Source of the DNA: Bacillus spongiae
GTDB lineage: Bacteria > Bacillota > Bacilli > Bacillales > Bacillaceae_K
Direction: 5' to 3'
DNA length: 35,824 nt
Assembly (NCBI RefSeq): GCF_037120725.1
Contig: NZ_JBBAXC010000027.1
Coordinates: 1-35,824 of the forward strand
In this document: in pieces, positions 15,570-25,750 of the stretch
Layout of the letters: every line of letters starts with the position of its first letter
Numbering within the stretch: the stretch's first letter is position 1
Position numbers and translations under genes: made by a program
The notes under the pieces: model-generated
Databases searched by the model: none
The model's input: the letters and a program-made list of their open reading frames with translations, nothing else
What the model was told of the DNA's origin: nothing

Positions 15570-15635
15570 TTGCAAAAGGAAGGCGAATTCTTTATTATAT
15601 TAATTGTGTTAGCACTCGTATAAGGTGAGTGCTAA
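15570..15635 (+). promoter_or_regulatory. groE promoter with CIRCE operator
   Basis: A sigma-A promoter, TTGCAA (15570-15575), 17-bp spacer, TATTAT (15593-15598), is followed by a perfect CIRCE element TTAGCACTC-N9-GAGTGCTAA (15609-15635). CIRCE is bound by HrcA, and the operator covers the expected start of transcription. GroESL should therefore be derepressed on heat shock. Confidence 0.95.
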
Positions 15636-15675
15636 TAATGAACTTTACATATATTTATTGAGGAGGTTGTTTCAG

Positions 15676-15963
15676 TTGTTAAAACCACTAGGTGATCGCG
15701 TTGTAATTGAGCTAGTTGAATCAGAAGAAAAAACGGCTAGCGGAATTGTTTTACCAGACTCTGCGAAAGAAAAACCACAAGAAGGTGTTATTGTCGCAGT
15801 AGGAGCAGGTCGCGTACTTGACAGCGGTGAGCGTGTAGCTCCAGAGGTAGCGGTAGGTGAGCGCATTCTCTTCTCAAAATACTCTGGTACAGAAGTGAAG
15901 TACGATGGTTCAGAATACCTTGTTCTTCGTGAAAGTGACATTTTAGCTATTCTTAGCAAATAA
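15676..15963 (+). CDS. groES: co-chaperonin GroES
   Basis: A 95-residue lid of the GroEL chamber. [21 protein letters not shown] begins at the N terminus, then the mobile-loop [14 protein letters not shown] and the C-terminal [14 protein letters not shown]. The frame is open to an ATG at 15625, but that start lies in the CIRCE operator. TTG 15676 is right: GAGGAGG lies eight bases before it and [12 protein letters not shown] is the family start. The TTG start may limit its yield. It is the first gene of the groESL operon. Confidence 0.97.
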   Translation: MLKPLGDRVVIELVESEEKTASGIVLPDSAKEKPQEGVIVAVGAGRVLDSGERVAPEVAVGERILFSKYSGTEVKYDGSEYLVLRESDILAILSK

Positions 15964-16000
15964 TGAATCGTTTATCACATACAAAAGATTAAAAATTTGA

Positions 16001-17690
<1,690 letters not shown>

Positions 17691-17719
17691 CACAATGTCA
17701 ATAAATTTGTAATACATTA

Positions 17720-17754
17720 ACCACTTCTCAATCATCATCGGGAGGTGGTTTTTT
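17720..17754 (+). terminator. terminator of groESL
   Basis: ACCACTTCTC pairs (with G-U pairs) with GGGAGGTGGT, followed by six T. It lies between the two copies of the groEL-tail repeat. Confidence 0.85.
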
Positions 17755-18084
17755 GTAGTTGAAATTTGCTTTTCATGATTTTTGTAGGGCAGACGTTTTT
17801 AAACACAACAAAAAACATAAGGAAGCATAAAAAAATGATTCCGGAAATCAATCAGATAAATTTGAACTTTTGCATGCTTTCTACATTTTTTAGCCTTAGT
17901 AAATAATAAATGTACCTTTCATCTCCTTTTCAGGAGCTCTAGACCATAAAACTCAGTAGATTCTTTGAGCAATGCAAAAAGACAACCGATAACAAATTCG
18001 CTTGCCTTTAAGGAGTTTGAACTATTTGTATAGGTTGATCAACTATTTTTGATTGTAATACTGATAGACTTTGGTATATTTTTA
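17755..18084. other. 330-bp intergenic region, no gene seen
   Basis: AT-rich DNA with no frame that has a start and ribosome binding site. The only structure I note is a GTTGATCAAC palindrome at 18033-18042. It would be the 3' flank of the first small minus-strand gene. Confidence 0.5.
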
Positions 18085-18228
18085 TCATTGCGCATATTCT
18101 AAAACGGCTGGATACGTTAAACGCGTTGCACTCCAACTACTGTTTCCACATGAAGTAACAAAAATTATAATGAAAAGTATAAATAATACTAATACAATTA
18201 CAAATCCAGAACTACTGTGTTTGCTCAT
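18085..18228 (-). CDS. small single-TM protein, YjcZ-like (paralogue 1)
   Basis: A 47-residue frame: MSKHSSSGF, a hydrophobic helix (VIVLVLFILFIIIFV, about 10-24), then a 23-residue polar tail with one cysteine (C27). The layout of a short Ser/Gly head followed by a helix resembles the YjcZ/YjcM family of tiny sporulation-associated membrane proteins. Start ATG has AGGAGAGG upstream. Its upstream 70 bp are nearly identical to those of the next gene, so the two arose by tandem duplication. The tail differs from paralogue 2 and may have drifted. Confidence 0.65.
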   Translation of the reverse strand: MSKHSSSGFVIVLVLFILFIIIFVTSCGNSSWSATRLTYPAVLEYAQ

Positions 18229-18258
18229 GTTAACCTCTCCTAGCAATAGGATGTACTA

Positions 18259-18267
18259 TATACTATG
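18259..18267 (-). promoter_or_regulatory. sigma-K/E-like -10 element of small gene 1
   Basis: On the minus strand CATAGTATA fits CATANNNTA, the -10 of mother-cell sigma K (close to sigma E), with an AAAC 17 bases upstream as a possible -35. The ribosome binding site and ATG follow at a suitable distance. Confidence 0.4.
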
Positions 18268-18305
18268 TCAGGAAAATCTATTTTGTTTGGACGGATCCAT
18301 AGATT

Positions 18306-18333
18306 AAAACCCCACTATAAATAGTGCGGTTTT
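18306..18333 (-). terminator. hairpin between the two small genes
   Basis: AAAACC-N-CACTAT and ATAGTG-N-GGTTTT form a stem with one symmetrical mismatch and a two-base loop. Downstream of small gene 2 on the minus strand it ends in TTTT, so it probably terminates that gene. Confidence 0.6.
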
Positions 18334-18359
18334 CGTAAAGAATATAGATATCATCCAAT

Positions 18360-18497
18360 TTACAGACTACCATGTACACTTATTCCTGTATCTAGTCGTT
18401 CATATCTTGAACCTCCACTTGCAGCCATTAATATGATAACTAAAAGTATGAATAGTACTAGAACTAAAGCCGTTTCACTACCAGACTTTCCGCTCAT
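18360..18497 (-). CDS. small single-TM protein, YjcZ-like (paralogue 2)
   Basis: A 45-residue frame: MSGKSGSET, a hydrophobic helix (ALVLVLFILLVIILMAA, about 10-26), a GG turn and a polar tail (SRYERLDTGISVHGSL). The MSG head and helix are close to YjcZ-type sporulation proteins and align with paralogue 1 (shared LVLFIL core). Start ATG has GGAGGG upstream. It has its own promoter copy and a downstream hairpin, so each paralogue appears to be a separate transcription unit. Confidence 0.7.
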   Translation of the reverse strand: MSGKSGSETALVLVLFILLVIILMAASGGSRYERLDTGISVHGSL

Positions 18498-18526
18498 GTT
18501 AACCCTCCTTTCAATAGGATGTACTA

Positions 18527-18535
18527 TATACTATG
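18527..18535 (-). promoter_or_regulatory. sigma-K/E-like -10 element of small gene 2
   Basis: The same minus-strand CATAGTATA with AAAC 17 bases upstream as for small gene 1. The two upstream segments (18225-18298 and 18494-18566) are nearly identical. Conservation of this element in both copies supports a role. Confidence 0.4.
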
Positions 18536-18598
18536 ACAGGAAAATCTATTTTGTTTGGACGGGTCCGAGGGAAAGGTCTACTATTAGATATGTACCTT

Positions 18599-18648
18599 AA
18601 TGAGCGGCATGATGTAATCTGCCGACCGTTTCACTCTTGTGAAGCAGT
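18599..18648 (+). repeat. groEL-tail direct repeat, copy 2
   Basis: A 50-bp copy of the groEL 3' end (last codons, stop and 3' UTR start) with two substitutions, standing alone without the rest of the gene. The sequences flanking the two copies do not match each other. Confidence 0.9.
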
Positions 18649-18704
18649 TCTATGGATAGATAGTTATTAAGAAGAAGGCTACTTCCTAGTTATGGGTGTC
18701 CCAT

Positions 18705-18732
18705 AAAAAAGAAAGCCCTTTAAGAGGCTTTC
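18705..18732 (-). terminator. terminator of the PH-domain gene
   Basis: On the minus strand GGAAAGCC and GGGCTTTC pair around TCTTAAA and six T follow. Confidence 0.88.
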
Positions 18733-18741
18733 CTAGTGGTC

Positions 18742-19119
18742 TTAAGCGCATATAGTTGCCAAGATCCTTTGAATATCGTAAATACTGTCATCTTTCCTAA
18801 ATTGTTTTGAAATGGTTGGTTCCTGAGCACCGGAAATCCAAATTTTTAGTTCAGCATCTAAATCGAAGGTACCAGCAGTTTCTACACTAAAGTGAGAAAT
18901 GCTTTTATAGGGAACAGAATGATATTCTACTTTTTTACCAGTTAGACCTTGTTTATCTACCAAAAGTAGACGTTTGTCTGTAAAGATTATAAGATCTCTC
19001 ACTAATTTAAAAGCTGACTCAATTTCCTCGTTACTTGTGAGCAAATCTTTTAGTTCTTCTTTCACTTCTTCTTTTTTAATTGTTGAAGCGTTTCCCATTA
19101 GACCACTTAATAATCCCAT
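18742..19119 (-). CDS. bacterial PH-domain protein (YozO/DUF1696-like)
   Basis: A 125-residue cytoplasmic protein. After a short head (MGLLSGLMGNAS) and a charged helix (KKEEVKEELKDLLTSNEEI), the rest is a PH-like beta sandwich: SAFKLVRDLIIFTDKRLLLVDKQGLTGKKVEYHSVPYKSISHFSVE, then TFDLDAELKIWISG and a terminal helix. FTDKRLLLVD and SVPYKSI are typical of bacterial PH domains. Start ATG has AGGAGGA upstream. It stands alone between two terminated units. Function is unknown in most members. Confidence 0.88.
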   Translation of the reverse strand: MGLLSGLMGNASTIKKEEVKEELKDLLTSNEEIESAFKLVRDLIIFTDKRLLLVDKQGLTGKKVEYHSVPYKSISHFSVETAGTFDLDAELKIWISGAQEPTISKQFRKDDSIYDIQRILATICA

Positions 19120-19823
19120 GCAGATTCCTCCTAAAATTCCAACTTAAATAGATATAAATAAAAAGAGATAGGTTGATAATACTAGTGTTGGAGAAAAAAA
19201 GAGGTTTTATTTTCATCTATAATTACTGATCTGTTTCTCTGAAAACAAAGTAGCGCTTTCCTTATTAAGAAGTTTAAATCGAGTTTCTTATAATCCCTTT
19301 TATCTTTAAAAGAAAAGGAACAATAGTTACTTCAAAAACTACTTATTTTGAAAAAGTTTCACAAGCTAAGGTTCATAGAAATAGTTTAATTAGCTTTTTG
19401 TTACTTATGTATAAGCGAGTCCTACTCTTGTTTTTCCTCAGTCTATCACCAAAACTTATCGAATTTACTCCAACGATTATCTCTCTCCTTATTTTACAAT
19501 ATTGCATGGAAAATAAATACGATAAATGACATATTTTTTCATTGTAGGAACAATATATGATGTTTATGATTTAAGATAAAAGTTTAAAATACTCACAAAT
19601 ACAACCTAGATGGATAAAAAATATTTAGTTATTGCAGGTACACTGACCATAGTTACGAAAAGTAAAAATTGGCATGGTGTGTAAGTCGTCTAATGGAGCC
19701 ATTTTTGTTGGTGTAGATCCTATCAGAATAAATAAGGATTGAAAGAGAAGAATAAGGTGGATTGTGATATAGTAAACATAAGGATATACATATCAAAATT
19801 GAGTGTAGAATAGGAGTGGAAAA
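19120..19823. other. 704-bp intergenic region, no gene supported
   Basis: AT-rich, with stops in all frames. Two weak traces were seen: a minus-strand stretch near 19410-19470 reading SFGDRLRKNKSRTRL, reminiscent of the start of an XRE-type regulator but without a start codon or continuation, and a 24-codon plus-strand frame at 19610 (MDKKYLVIAGTLTIV...) without a ribosome binding site. Neither is called as a gene. The last ~80 bases should hold the nadE promoter; no strong one is visible. Confidence 0.5.
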
Positions 19824-20651
19824 ATGAACTCACTACAAAAACAAATTGTGGAAGAGATGATGGTTCAGCCTGAGATTGATCCTAAACAAGAGATTCGAAA
19901 AAGCGTTGATTTTTTGAAAGCGTACTTGAAGAAAAATGATTTTTTGCGAGGGTTTGTTTTGGGGATTTCTGGTGGGCAAGATTCTACATTGACTGGAAAG
20001 CTGGCACAAATGGCGATAGATGAAATGAATGAAGAAAATGGAACAAATGAGTATGTGTTTTATCCAATTCGTTTGCCATATGGTACTCAAGCAGATGAAG
20101 AGGATGCTCAACAAGCCATTAAATTTATGAATGCGCGCGAGATGATTACGGTAAATATTCAACCAGCAGTAGAGGCAAGTGTGGAATCTTTACGTCAATC
20201 TGGTATTGAGCTATCTGATTTTGTCAAAGGGAATGAAAAAGCACGTGAACGTATGAAGGTACAATATAGTATTGCAGCAATGAAGAAGTGTGTCGTACTA
20301 GGAACAGACCACTCTGCTGAAGCGGTCACGGGCTTTTATACGAAATATGGTGATGGCGGCGCAGACTTAGTGCCAATTTTCCGTTTAAATAAGCGACAAG
20401 GAAAAATGCTATTAAAGGAACTTGGTGCACCAGAGCAGCTATATTTGAAAAAGCCAACTGCAGATTTGGAAGATAATCGTCCTGGATTACCTGATGAAAC
20501 TGCATTGAATGTCACATATGATGAAATTGATGATTATTTGGAAGGTAGAGATGTGTCAGAAGCAGCAAGAAAAGTCATTGAGTCTCATTATTTAAAAACG
20601 CAGCATAAACGACATTTACCGATTTCAATTTTCGATGATTTTTGGAAGTAG
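19824..20651 (+). CDS. nadE: ammonia-dependent NAD+ synthetase NadE
   Basis: NadE amidates nicotinic acid adenine dinucleotide to NAD+ using ATP and ammonia, the last step of NAD synthesis. The 275 residues match the short, glutaminase-free bacterial form. The pyrophosphatase P-loop SGGQDS is at 49-54, then [39 protein letters not shown] and LTKRQ-like [34 protein letters not shown]. Start ATG has TAGGAGTGG upstream. It is monocistronic with its own terminator. Confidence 0.97.
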   Translation: MNSLQKQIVEEMMVQPEIDPKQEIRKSVDFLKAYLKKNDFLRGFVLGISGGQDSTLTGKLAQMAIDEMNEENGTNEYVFYPIRLPYGTQADEEDAQQAIKFMNAREMITVNIQPAVEASVESLRQSGIELSDFVKGNEKARERMKVQYSIAAMKKCVVLGTDHSAEAVTGFYTKYGDGGADLVPIFRLNKRQGKMLLKELGAPEQLYLKKPTADLEDNRPGLPDETALNVTYDEIDDYLEGRDVSEAARKVIESHYLKTQHKRHLPISIFDDFWK

Positions 20652-20654
20652 AAA

Positions 20655-20697
20655 AAGAAGTGGAGTGATGAAATCTCATCACTCACTTCTTTTTTTT
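20655..20697 (+). terminator. terminator of nadE
   Basis: AGAAGTG-N-AGTGATG pairs with CATCACT-N-ACTTCT around AAATCT, with eight T after it. Confidence 0.93.
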
Positions 20698-20939
20698 GAG
20701 CAAGTATATTGCTAGATTTTGCAAGGAAACAAGTTGAATTCAAAATAAATAGCCATTTTACAGATTCACCGTTAATTTAGGCCTATGTAACATAACAATA
20801 ATAAGTCAAATATTTCAATTTTTACGTTGTAAGGTATACAAAGGGATGTCTTTTTTATATAGTTATATTATGGAGAATTTTAAATTATCAAATAAATGTT
20901 ATTGCTAGACTATTAGGGATGGTTGAGGGGGAGTTATGA

Positions 20940-21893
20940 ATGAAGGATGTACAGCATAGTAAACTTCGAGAGGTCATTGAAAACATAGAGAAAGTAATGA
21001 TTGGAAAAAGAGAGGTAGCGGAGTTAAGTATTGTAGCCTTATTGTCTGGTGGGCATGTTTTACTAGAGGATGTGCCTGGGGTTGGAAAGACGATGATGGT
21101 ACGGGCGTTGGCGAAGTCTGTTGGTGCTTCTTTTAAGCGTATTCAATTTACACCAGATTTACTACCATCTGATGTAATTGGTGTTTCTATTTATAACCCG
21201 AAAGAATTAGAGTTTGAGTTTCGACCGGGTCCTATTATGGGAAATATTGTGCTTGCAGATGAGATTAACCGAACGTCACCTAAAACACAGTCGGCATTGC
21301 TTGAGGGAATGGAAGAGAAAAATGTGACGATTGACGGGGTGACAAGAAAGATAGGGTCGCCGTTTTTTGTAATGGCGACGCAAAATCCAATTGAATATGA
21401 GGGGACGTATCCACTGCCTGAGGCTCAGTTAGACCGTTTTTTACTCAAGATGAAGATGGGGTATCCGAGTATACAAGAAGAAATGGAAGTGTTAGATCGA
21501 GCGCAAAAAACACCTCCAATTGAAGACTTAGATTCTGTGATGACAGTGGATGAATTAATCGAGCTTCAAGAACAAGTGAAGGAAATCCATGTAGATAACA
21601 CAATTAAGAAGTATATAGTCGAAATTGCGATGCGATCACGTCAGCATGCGAGTGTTTATTTAGGTGCCAGCCCGCGTGGGTCGATTGCTTTGATGAAGGC
21701 GTGTCAATCGTTTGCCCTTTTGTATGGTCGTAGCTATGTGATTCCTGATGATGTTCAATATTTAGCGCCTTTTGTATTTTCACACCGAATTATTTTAAAG
21801 CCTGAAGCGCGTTATGAGGGGATATCAGCTGAAGAGATTATTGAGCGAATTATTACGCGTATTCCTGTGCCTGTACAGAAGGTTGTGAGGTAA
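20940..21893 (+). CDS. yeaC: MoxR-family AAA+ ATPase
   Basis: A 317-residue AAA+ protein of the MoxR class. Walker A is in DVPGVGKT (44-51), Walker B in NIVLADEINRTSPKTQSALLEGMEE, sensor 1 in FFVMATQNPIEYEGTYPLPEAQLDRF and sensor 2 near GASPRGSIALMKAC. MoxR ATPases are chaperone-like and are regularly encoded with DUF58 and transglutaminase proteins, as here. ATG 20940 is used; ATG 20936 is out of frame and closes after seven codons. GAGGGGGAG lies upstream. The next gene starts right after its stop. The position before guaA is that of B. subtilis yeaC. Confidence 0.95.
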   Translation: MKDVQHSKLREVIENIEKVMIGKREVAELSIVALLSGGHVLLEDVPGVGKTMMVRALAKSVGASFKRIQFTPDLLPSDVIGVSIYNPKELEFEFRPGPIMGNIVLADEINRTSPKTQSALLEGMEEKNVTIDGVTRKIGSPFFVMATQNPIEYEGTYPLPEAQLDRFLLKMKMGYPSIQEEMEVLDRAQKTPPIEDLDSVMTVDELIELQEQVKEIHVDNTIKKYIVEIAMRSRQHASVYLGASPRGSIALMKACQSFALLYGRSYVIPDDVQYLAPFVFSHRIILKPEARYEGISAEEIIERIITRIPVPVQKVVR

Positions 21894-23111
21894 ATGAGAA
21901 AAAAGTTTCAATGGGTAAAAGTAGTAGGGAAATTACTATTCATGCTTTTGCTATTAGCGATTACATTTTCTTATGCTATGTTTCAAGGGGGATTTGTTAG
22001 TTGGTTTTTATTTTATAGTTTTATTCCCTTTGCGCTATATGCGGTTACCCTTTTTTTCTATCCTCTTGGGGAGTTTAGAGTTGAGCGGAAACTACAAACA
22101 AGAGCGTTAAAAGCAGGCGAGCCGTTAACCGTTACAATCACGATAAAAAGAAGTGTGCCGATTCCTTTATTTTATTTAATGGTTGAGGACCTTGTAACTC
22201 CGACATTGTTTCTAAATGCTTCTTCTACTGTAGGAAAAAGTATTATTTACCCGTGGTTTAAGCGAGAAATTCGTCTCGATTATACGGTAGATAACCTCCC
22301 ACGGGGGGAACATGTCTTCTCAGCTGTTAGGGTAGGTACAGGTGATGTATTTGGTTTATTTACGAAAGAACGAACAATTCCTTTAGCAGAAGAGGTTCTT
22401 GTTTATCCATCATACGTAGAAATGAATTATCGCCCTCTTGAAAATCAGTTTGATCAAGGTACGGCTACGTCTGAATTGAAAATTCAAAAAGATACAACGA
22501 TGGCTACTGGTCTCAGAGAGTACCAAGCAGGGGATCGTTTTTCATGGATTCATTGGAAGTCGTTTGCCCGGATGAATGAGTTGAAGACGAAGGAGTTTGA
22601 AGAAAGGCAATCGAATGATGTTTTAATTTTATTAGATCGTACACCATCAGCTAATTTTGAGCAGATGATTACGTTTACTGCTTCCGTCGTTCGAGCTGTC
22701 CTAAAAAAAGGTGCTCAAATTGGATTACTTTCGTTCGGAAAAAGCTTTTATTCTTCTCCTATTCGAGATGGACAAGAGCAAATGCAACAGCTGTATTTTC
22801 ATTTAGCGAAGGTAAAGGACGATAGCTCCTCTTCTCTTGGAAAAATATTAGAAGGGGCCGGAATTAACTATCAACAATCAGCTACCATGTTTATGGTGAC
22901 GTCAACGCTTAGTAAGGGGTCTATCTATGCCCTTCAACATTATGCGAAAAATAATCCTGCTGTGGTGATTTTCTTAGTGAAACGTATGAAAGAAGAGTTA
23001 ACAGTTGAGGAAAAAAGCTTACAAGCTCTAGCTGCATCAAGGGGGATGGTTGTAAAAGTTTGTCGTGAAGGAGAATTTAGGACAACCTTTACGGAGGTGA
23101 AGAGAGCGTGA
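21894..23111 (+). CDS. yeaD: DUF58-domain membrane protein
   Basis: A 405-residue protein with two N-terminal membrane helices (about 13-30 and 36-57), a beta-rich stretch and the DUF58 core, recognised by LREYQAGDRFSWIHWKSFAR (the RxYxxGDxxxxIxW motif), followed by a VWA-like segment DVLILLDRTPSANFEQM. DUF58 proteins are thought to work with MoxR ATPases at the membrane in assembling or maturing envelope complexes. It starts immediately after the MoxR stop and overlaps the next gene by four bases, so translation of the three genes is coupled. Confidence 0.93.
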   Translation: MRKKFQWVKVVGKLLFMLLLLAITFSYAMFQGGFVSWFLFYSFIPFALYAVTLFFYPLGEFRVERKLQTRALKAGEPLTVTITIKRSVPIPLFYLMVEDLVTPTLFLNASSTVGKSIIYPWFKREIRLDYTVDNLPRGEHVFSAVRVGTGDVFGLFTKERTIPLAEEVLVYPSYVEMNYRPLENQFDQGTATSELKIQKDTTMATGLREYQAGDRFSWIHWKSFARMNELKTKEFEERQSNDVLILLDRTPSANFEQMITFTASVVRAVLKKGAQIGLLSFGKSFYSSPIRDGQEQMQQLYFHLAKVKDDSSSSLGKILEGAGINYQQSATMFMVTSTLSKGSIYALQHYAKNNPAVVIFLVKRMKEELTVEEKSLQALAASRGMVVKVCREGEFRTTFTEVKRA

Positions 23112-25345
23112 ATGAGTACGTACAAAAGAACTGGAAGCAAGTAGTTTTCCTGTTTATTGGATTTGTTTTTATAGGGGAATGGCTACGTCCATTGGAAGTA
23201 GTGACAGATACAGGGGATATTTTCTACTTTTTAGTATTCGTATTAGTATCGTTCGTTCTTTTATATTTTCATATTAATCGTTGGCTATCCTATACGATTA
23301 AATTATTGATTATCTTATTTAGTATAAATCGTATCCATTTTGATATTCCTATTATTCAGTTTGAATGGGTGGGGATGTTCCTAAATGACATTATAGTAGG
23401 CACGGGAAGGCTAGTGAGTCAGGAGTGGATGTTACTTCCGAATCCGTTTCGAACGATTCTCTTTTTTACGCTATTATGGATAATGACGTATTTAGTTCAC
23501 TATTGGTTGAATGTTAAAAAAAGCATGTTTCTTTTTTTTATTTTGACACTAGTGTATATTACGGTGCTCGATACGTTTACTGAATATGATGCAAAAATAT
23601 CAATGGTTCGGACCATTATCCTTGGCTTTTTGTTATTAGGAATATTGGCATTTGAAAAACTTGCGGTTAAAGAGAATATTCAAGCTTCCGCACAAGTTTT
23701 CCAGCGGTGGATTATTCCGTTAGTGGTCATTGTTTCGATTACTTCCTTGTTTGCATACGCAGCCCCAAAGGCTGAGCAACCGAAATGGCCCGATCCCGTT
23801 CCTTTTTTTAAGAGTTTAAACCCGAACAGCGGTAGCGGTTTAGGTGGTGTGAAAAAAGCAGGATATGGGGAAGATGATTCTCAATTAGGTGGTCCATATA
23901 TTGGAGATGCCACCATTGTTTATGAGACTGAGGTGCAAGAAAAGCATTATTGGAAAATAGAAACAAAGGAATACTATACTGGAAAGGGCTGGATTACAAA
24001 AACCGATCAAACAAATACGCAAGAATTAGAAGATGGAATATCACCATTGCCTCCAGACCCGACCAAACCATCGGTAACGGAATCAGTAAGAGGGTTAACT
24101 AATTTTTACCCGCATGTTGCGTACCCATACGGCTTTGAACGAGTCACCTTCGATTCTAAGCCAAACTATCAAGTAGATTATCATCCATATACAGAAAAGC
24201 TACGTCCACTTGCAAAGGGAGAGCCGGTTAGTATTACGAATTATACAGTTCAGTATCGAAAGCCCGTTTATAGAATTGATAAAATGGAAAATATCACTAG
24301 CATTGAGGATGTTAATGATATGGAAGAATTAAGCGAAAGTGAAGTAATAGAAGCTAAAAGTATATATGAGGTCTATACACAACTTCCTGCTCTTTTGCCT
24401 GACCGTGTAAAGGAATTAGCAGAAGAAATAACAGAAGAATCAAGCAACTGGTATGAGATGACAAAAGAGGTAGAACAGTATTTTGACAATAATGGGTTTG
24501 TGTATGAAGAGACAGACGTACTTACACCGGGTGATGAGGAGGATTATGTTGATCAGTTTTTATTCGAGTCACAACAAGGGTACTGTGATAACTTTTCAAG
24601 CTCAATGGTTGTGTTGCTCCGCTCCGTTGGTGTACCTGCTCGGTGGGTAAAAGGATTTACAGGCGGTGAGTTTGTAAAAAATTTAGAGGAAGGGAAAAGT
24701 CAATTCAATGTAACGAATAATAATGCCCATTCATGGGTTGAAGTGTATTTCCCTGGGGTAGGATGGGTTCCATTTGAACCGACAATAGGGTTTGATAATA
24801 ATGTAAGCTATCAGAAAATAACGGAAACGAGAAATATAGACAGTGAAGATACAGCTACTGAAGCATCTGCTCCTGTAGATCAACAAGATGTTCAAAGAAA
24901 TCAAATTTTACCAGATGAAGACGTTGGAGGGGAAGAATCTGTAACGGACGAAACAGTGGTAACAAAAATAAAAAATTATATTTTGAATAACTGGTTTAAA
25001 CTGTTTGTGCTGCTGACGGTTGTGAGTGGAACGATTGTTTATATATTTGTAAAAAGAAGCAGATGGATCCCATATTTATTATTAATCAGGTATAAATTTA
25101 GAAAGCAGGATTTATCAAAAGCGTATATCGCGCTGCTTAAACAATTTGAACGATTTGGGTTAAAAATGGAAGAAGGACAAACGTTACGTGAATATGCTCA
25201 CTATATTGATTCATTTTTTGGAACAAGAGAGATGACGACCCTCACAAGGGAATACGAAAAACAATTATATGGAAACAGTGAGGAAGCTAATTGGATTGAA
25301 ATGAGAGAATTATGGGAAAATTTAATTAAAAGAACAACGGGTTGA
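23108..25345 (+). CDS. yebA: membrane-anchored transglutaminase-like protein (TgpA/DUF3488 type)
   Basis: A 745-residue protein with about six N-terminal membrane helices within residues ~12-220, a large extracytoplasmic region, one C-terminal helix (about 627-647) and a short cytoplasmic tail. The transglutaminase core carries C493 (QQGYCDNFSSSMVVLLRSVG) and H541 (NNAHSWVEVYFPGVGW). The third triad position is E in PFEPT rather than the usual D of this motif. The GTG start overlaps the DUF58 stop (GTGA). It probably acts on envelope proteins together with the MoxR-DUF58 pair; substrate unknown. The guaA promoter overlaps its stop codon. Confidence 0.93.
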   Translation: MNEYVQKNWKQVVFLFIGFVFIGEWLRPLEVVTDTGDIFYFLVFVLVSFVLLYFHINRWLSYTIKLLIILFSINRIHFDIPIIQFEWVGMFLNDIIVGTGRLVSQEWMLLPNPFRTILFFTLLWIMTYLVHYWLNVKKSMFLFFILTLVYITVLDTFTEYDAKISMVRTIILGFLLLGILAFEKLAVKENIQASAQVFQRWIIPLVVIVSITSLFAYAAPKAEQPKWPDPVPFFKSLNPNSGSGLGGVKKAGYGEDDSQLGGPYIGDATIVYETEVQEKHYWKIETKEYYTGKGWITKTDQTNTQELEDGISPLPPDPTKPSVTESVRGLTNFYPHVAYPYGFERVTFDSKPNYQVDYHPYTEKLRPLAKGEPVSITNYTVQYRKPVYRIDKMENITSIEDVNDMEELSESEVIEAKSIYEVYTQLPALLPDRVKELAEEITEESSNWYEMTKEVEQYFDNNGFVYEETDVLTPGDEEDYVDQFLFESQQGYCDNFSSSMVVLLRSVGVPARWVKGFTGGEFVKNLEEGKSQFNVTNNNAHSWVEVYFPGVGWVPFEPTIGFDNNVSYQKITETRNIDSEDTATEASAPVDQQDVQRNQILPDEDVGGEESVTDETVVTKIKNYILNNWFKLFVLLTVVSGTIVYIFVKRSRWIPYLLLIRYKFRKQDLSKAYIALLKQFERFGLKMEEGQTLREYAHYIDSFFGTREMTTLTREYEKQLYGNSEEANWIEMRELWENLIKRTTG

Positions 25346-25370
25346 CCAAGCTAGCTACAAGGTTTAAAAT
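25342..25370 (+). promoter_or_regulatory. guaA leader promoter (sigma A)
   Basis: TTGACC (25342-25347), a 17-bp spacer and TAAAAT (25365-25370). It overlaps the stop codon of the transglutaminase gene, and transcription would start about 20 bases before the riboswitch. Confidence 0.7.
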
Positions 25371-25394
25371 AAGACAAATTCAAAAAGAACTAAA

Positions 25395-25465
25395 CCTTCG
25401 TATATCCTCGATAATATGGATCGAGAGTCTCTACCGGATCACCGTAAATGGTCTGACTATGAAGG
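25395..25465 (+). ncRNA. guanine riboswitch (purine aptamer) of guaA
   Basis: P1 pairs CCTTCGTA with TATGAAGG. The core contains ATATGGATCGAGAG, TCTACCGG, CCGTAAATGG and TGACTATG. Loop P2 (CTCGA/TCGAG) and P3 (GGATC/GGTC) form around it. The specificity base is C (25457, in GACTATG), which selects guanine/hypoxanthine rather than adenine. Excess guanine should switch guaA off. Confidence 0.95.
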
Positions 25466-25494
25466 CAGTATTCTTGTAGCTTGTTAGAAGTAAA

Positions 25495-25541
25495 CTAGAA
25501 TTCTGCCTTTATTTTGTTAAAGGCGAGGATTCTAGTTTTTT
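25495..25541 (+). terminator. guanine-riboswitch terminator before guaA
   Basis: CTAGAATTCTGCCTTTA pairs with TAAAGGCGAGGATTCTAG, followed by TTTTTTATTTTT. The 5' arm can instead pair with AAGGCAGTATTCT (25462-25474), which includes the 3' strand of P1, giving a mutually exclusive antiterminator with a single mismatch. Confidence 0.92.
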
Positions 25542-25605
25542 ATTTTTATAGTCAATTTATTAAAAAGTTTCGTTAAGAAGTAATTGTTTTTTCTTTACGG
25601 AGTGG

Positions 25606-25708
25606 GTCAAACTAGGTTTGACGTTATGTAACAGGATACCGAGTTGTAGGTTCAAGATAAACGCTGTTTTGTCTACTTCAGTTTGATGATCAAACTTAAA
25701 CAACGTTT
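25606..25708 (+). promoter_or_regulatory. second structured leader segment before guaA
   Basis: After the riboswitch terminator come two further hairpins: GTCAAAC-TAG-GTTTGAC (25606-25622) and GTTTGAT-G-ATCAAAC (25681-25695). The latter sits inside a larger stem AAACG-N-TGTTT / AAACA-N-CGTTT (25659-25708). Neither is followed by a T tract. The GTTTGA and TCAAAC arms of the two could also pair with each other. Role unknown. Confidence 0.55.
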
Positions 25709-25750
25709 GCTTTCTAATGAATATCGAATACTTTATATGGGGTGAGTAGT

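Noticed and set aside
18071-18307. 78-codon plus-strand frame opposite small gene 1
   Set aside because: The minus-strand frame has the ribosome binding site, a duplicated promoter and a paralogue; the plus frame has none of these.
19410-19480. Minus-strand stretch resembling the first helix of an XRE-type repressor
   Set aside because: No start codon, only about 15 matching residues and a stop soon after; too little to call even a pseudogene.
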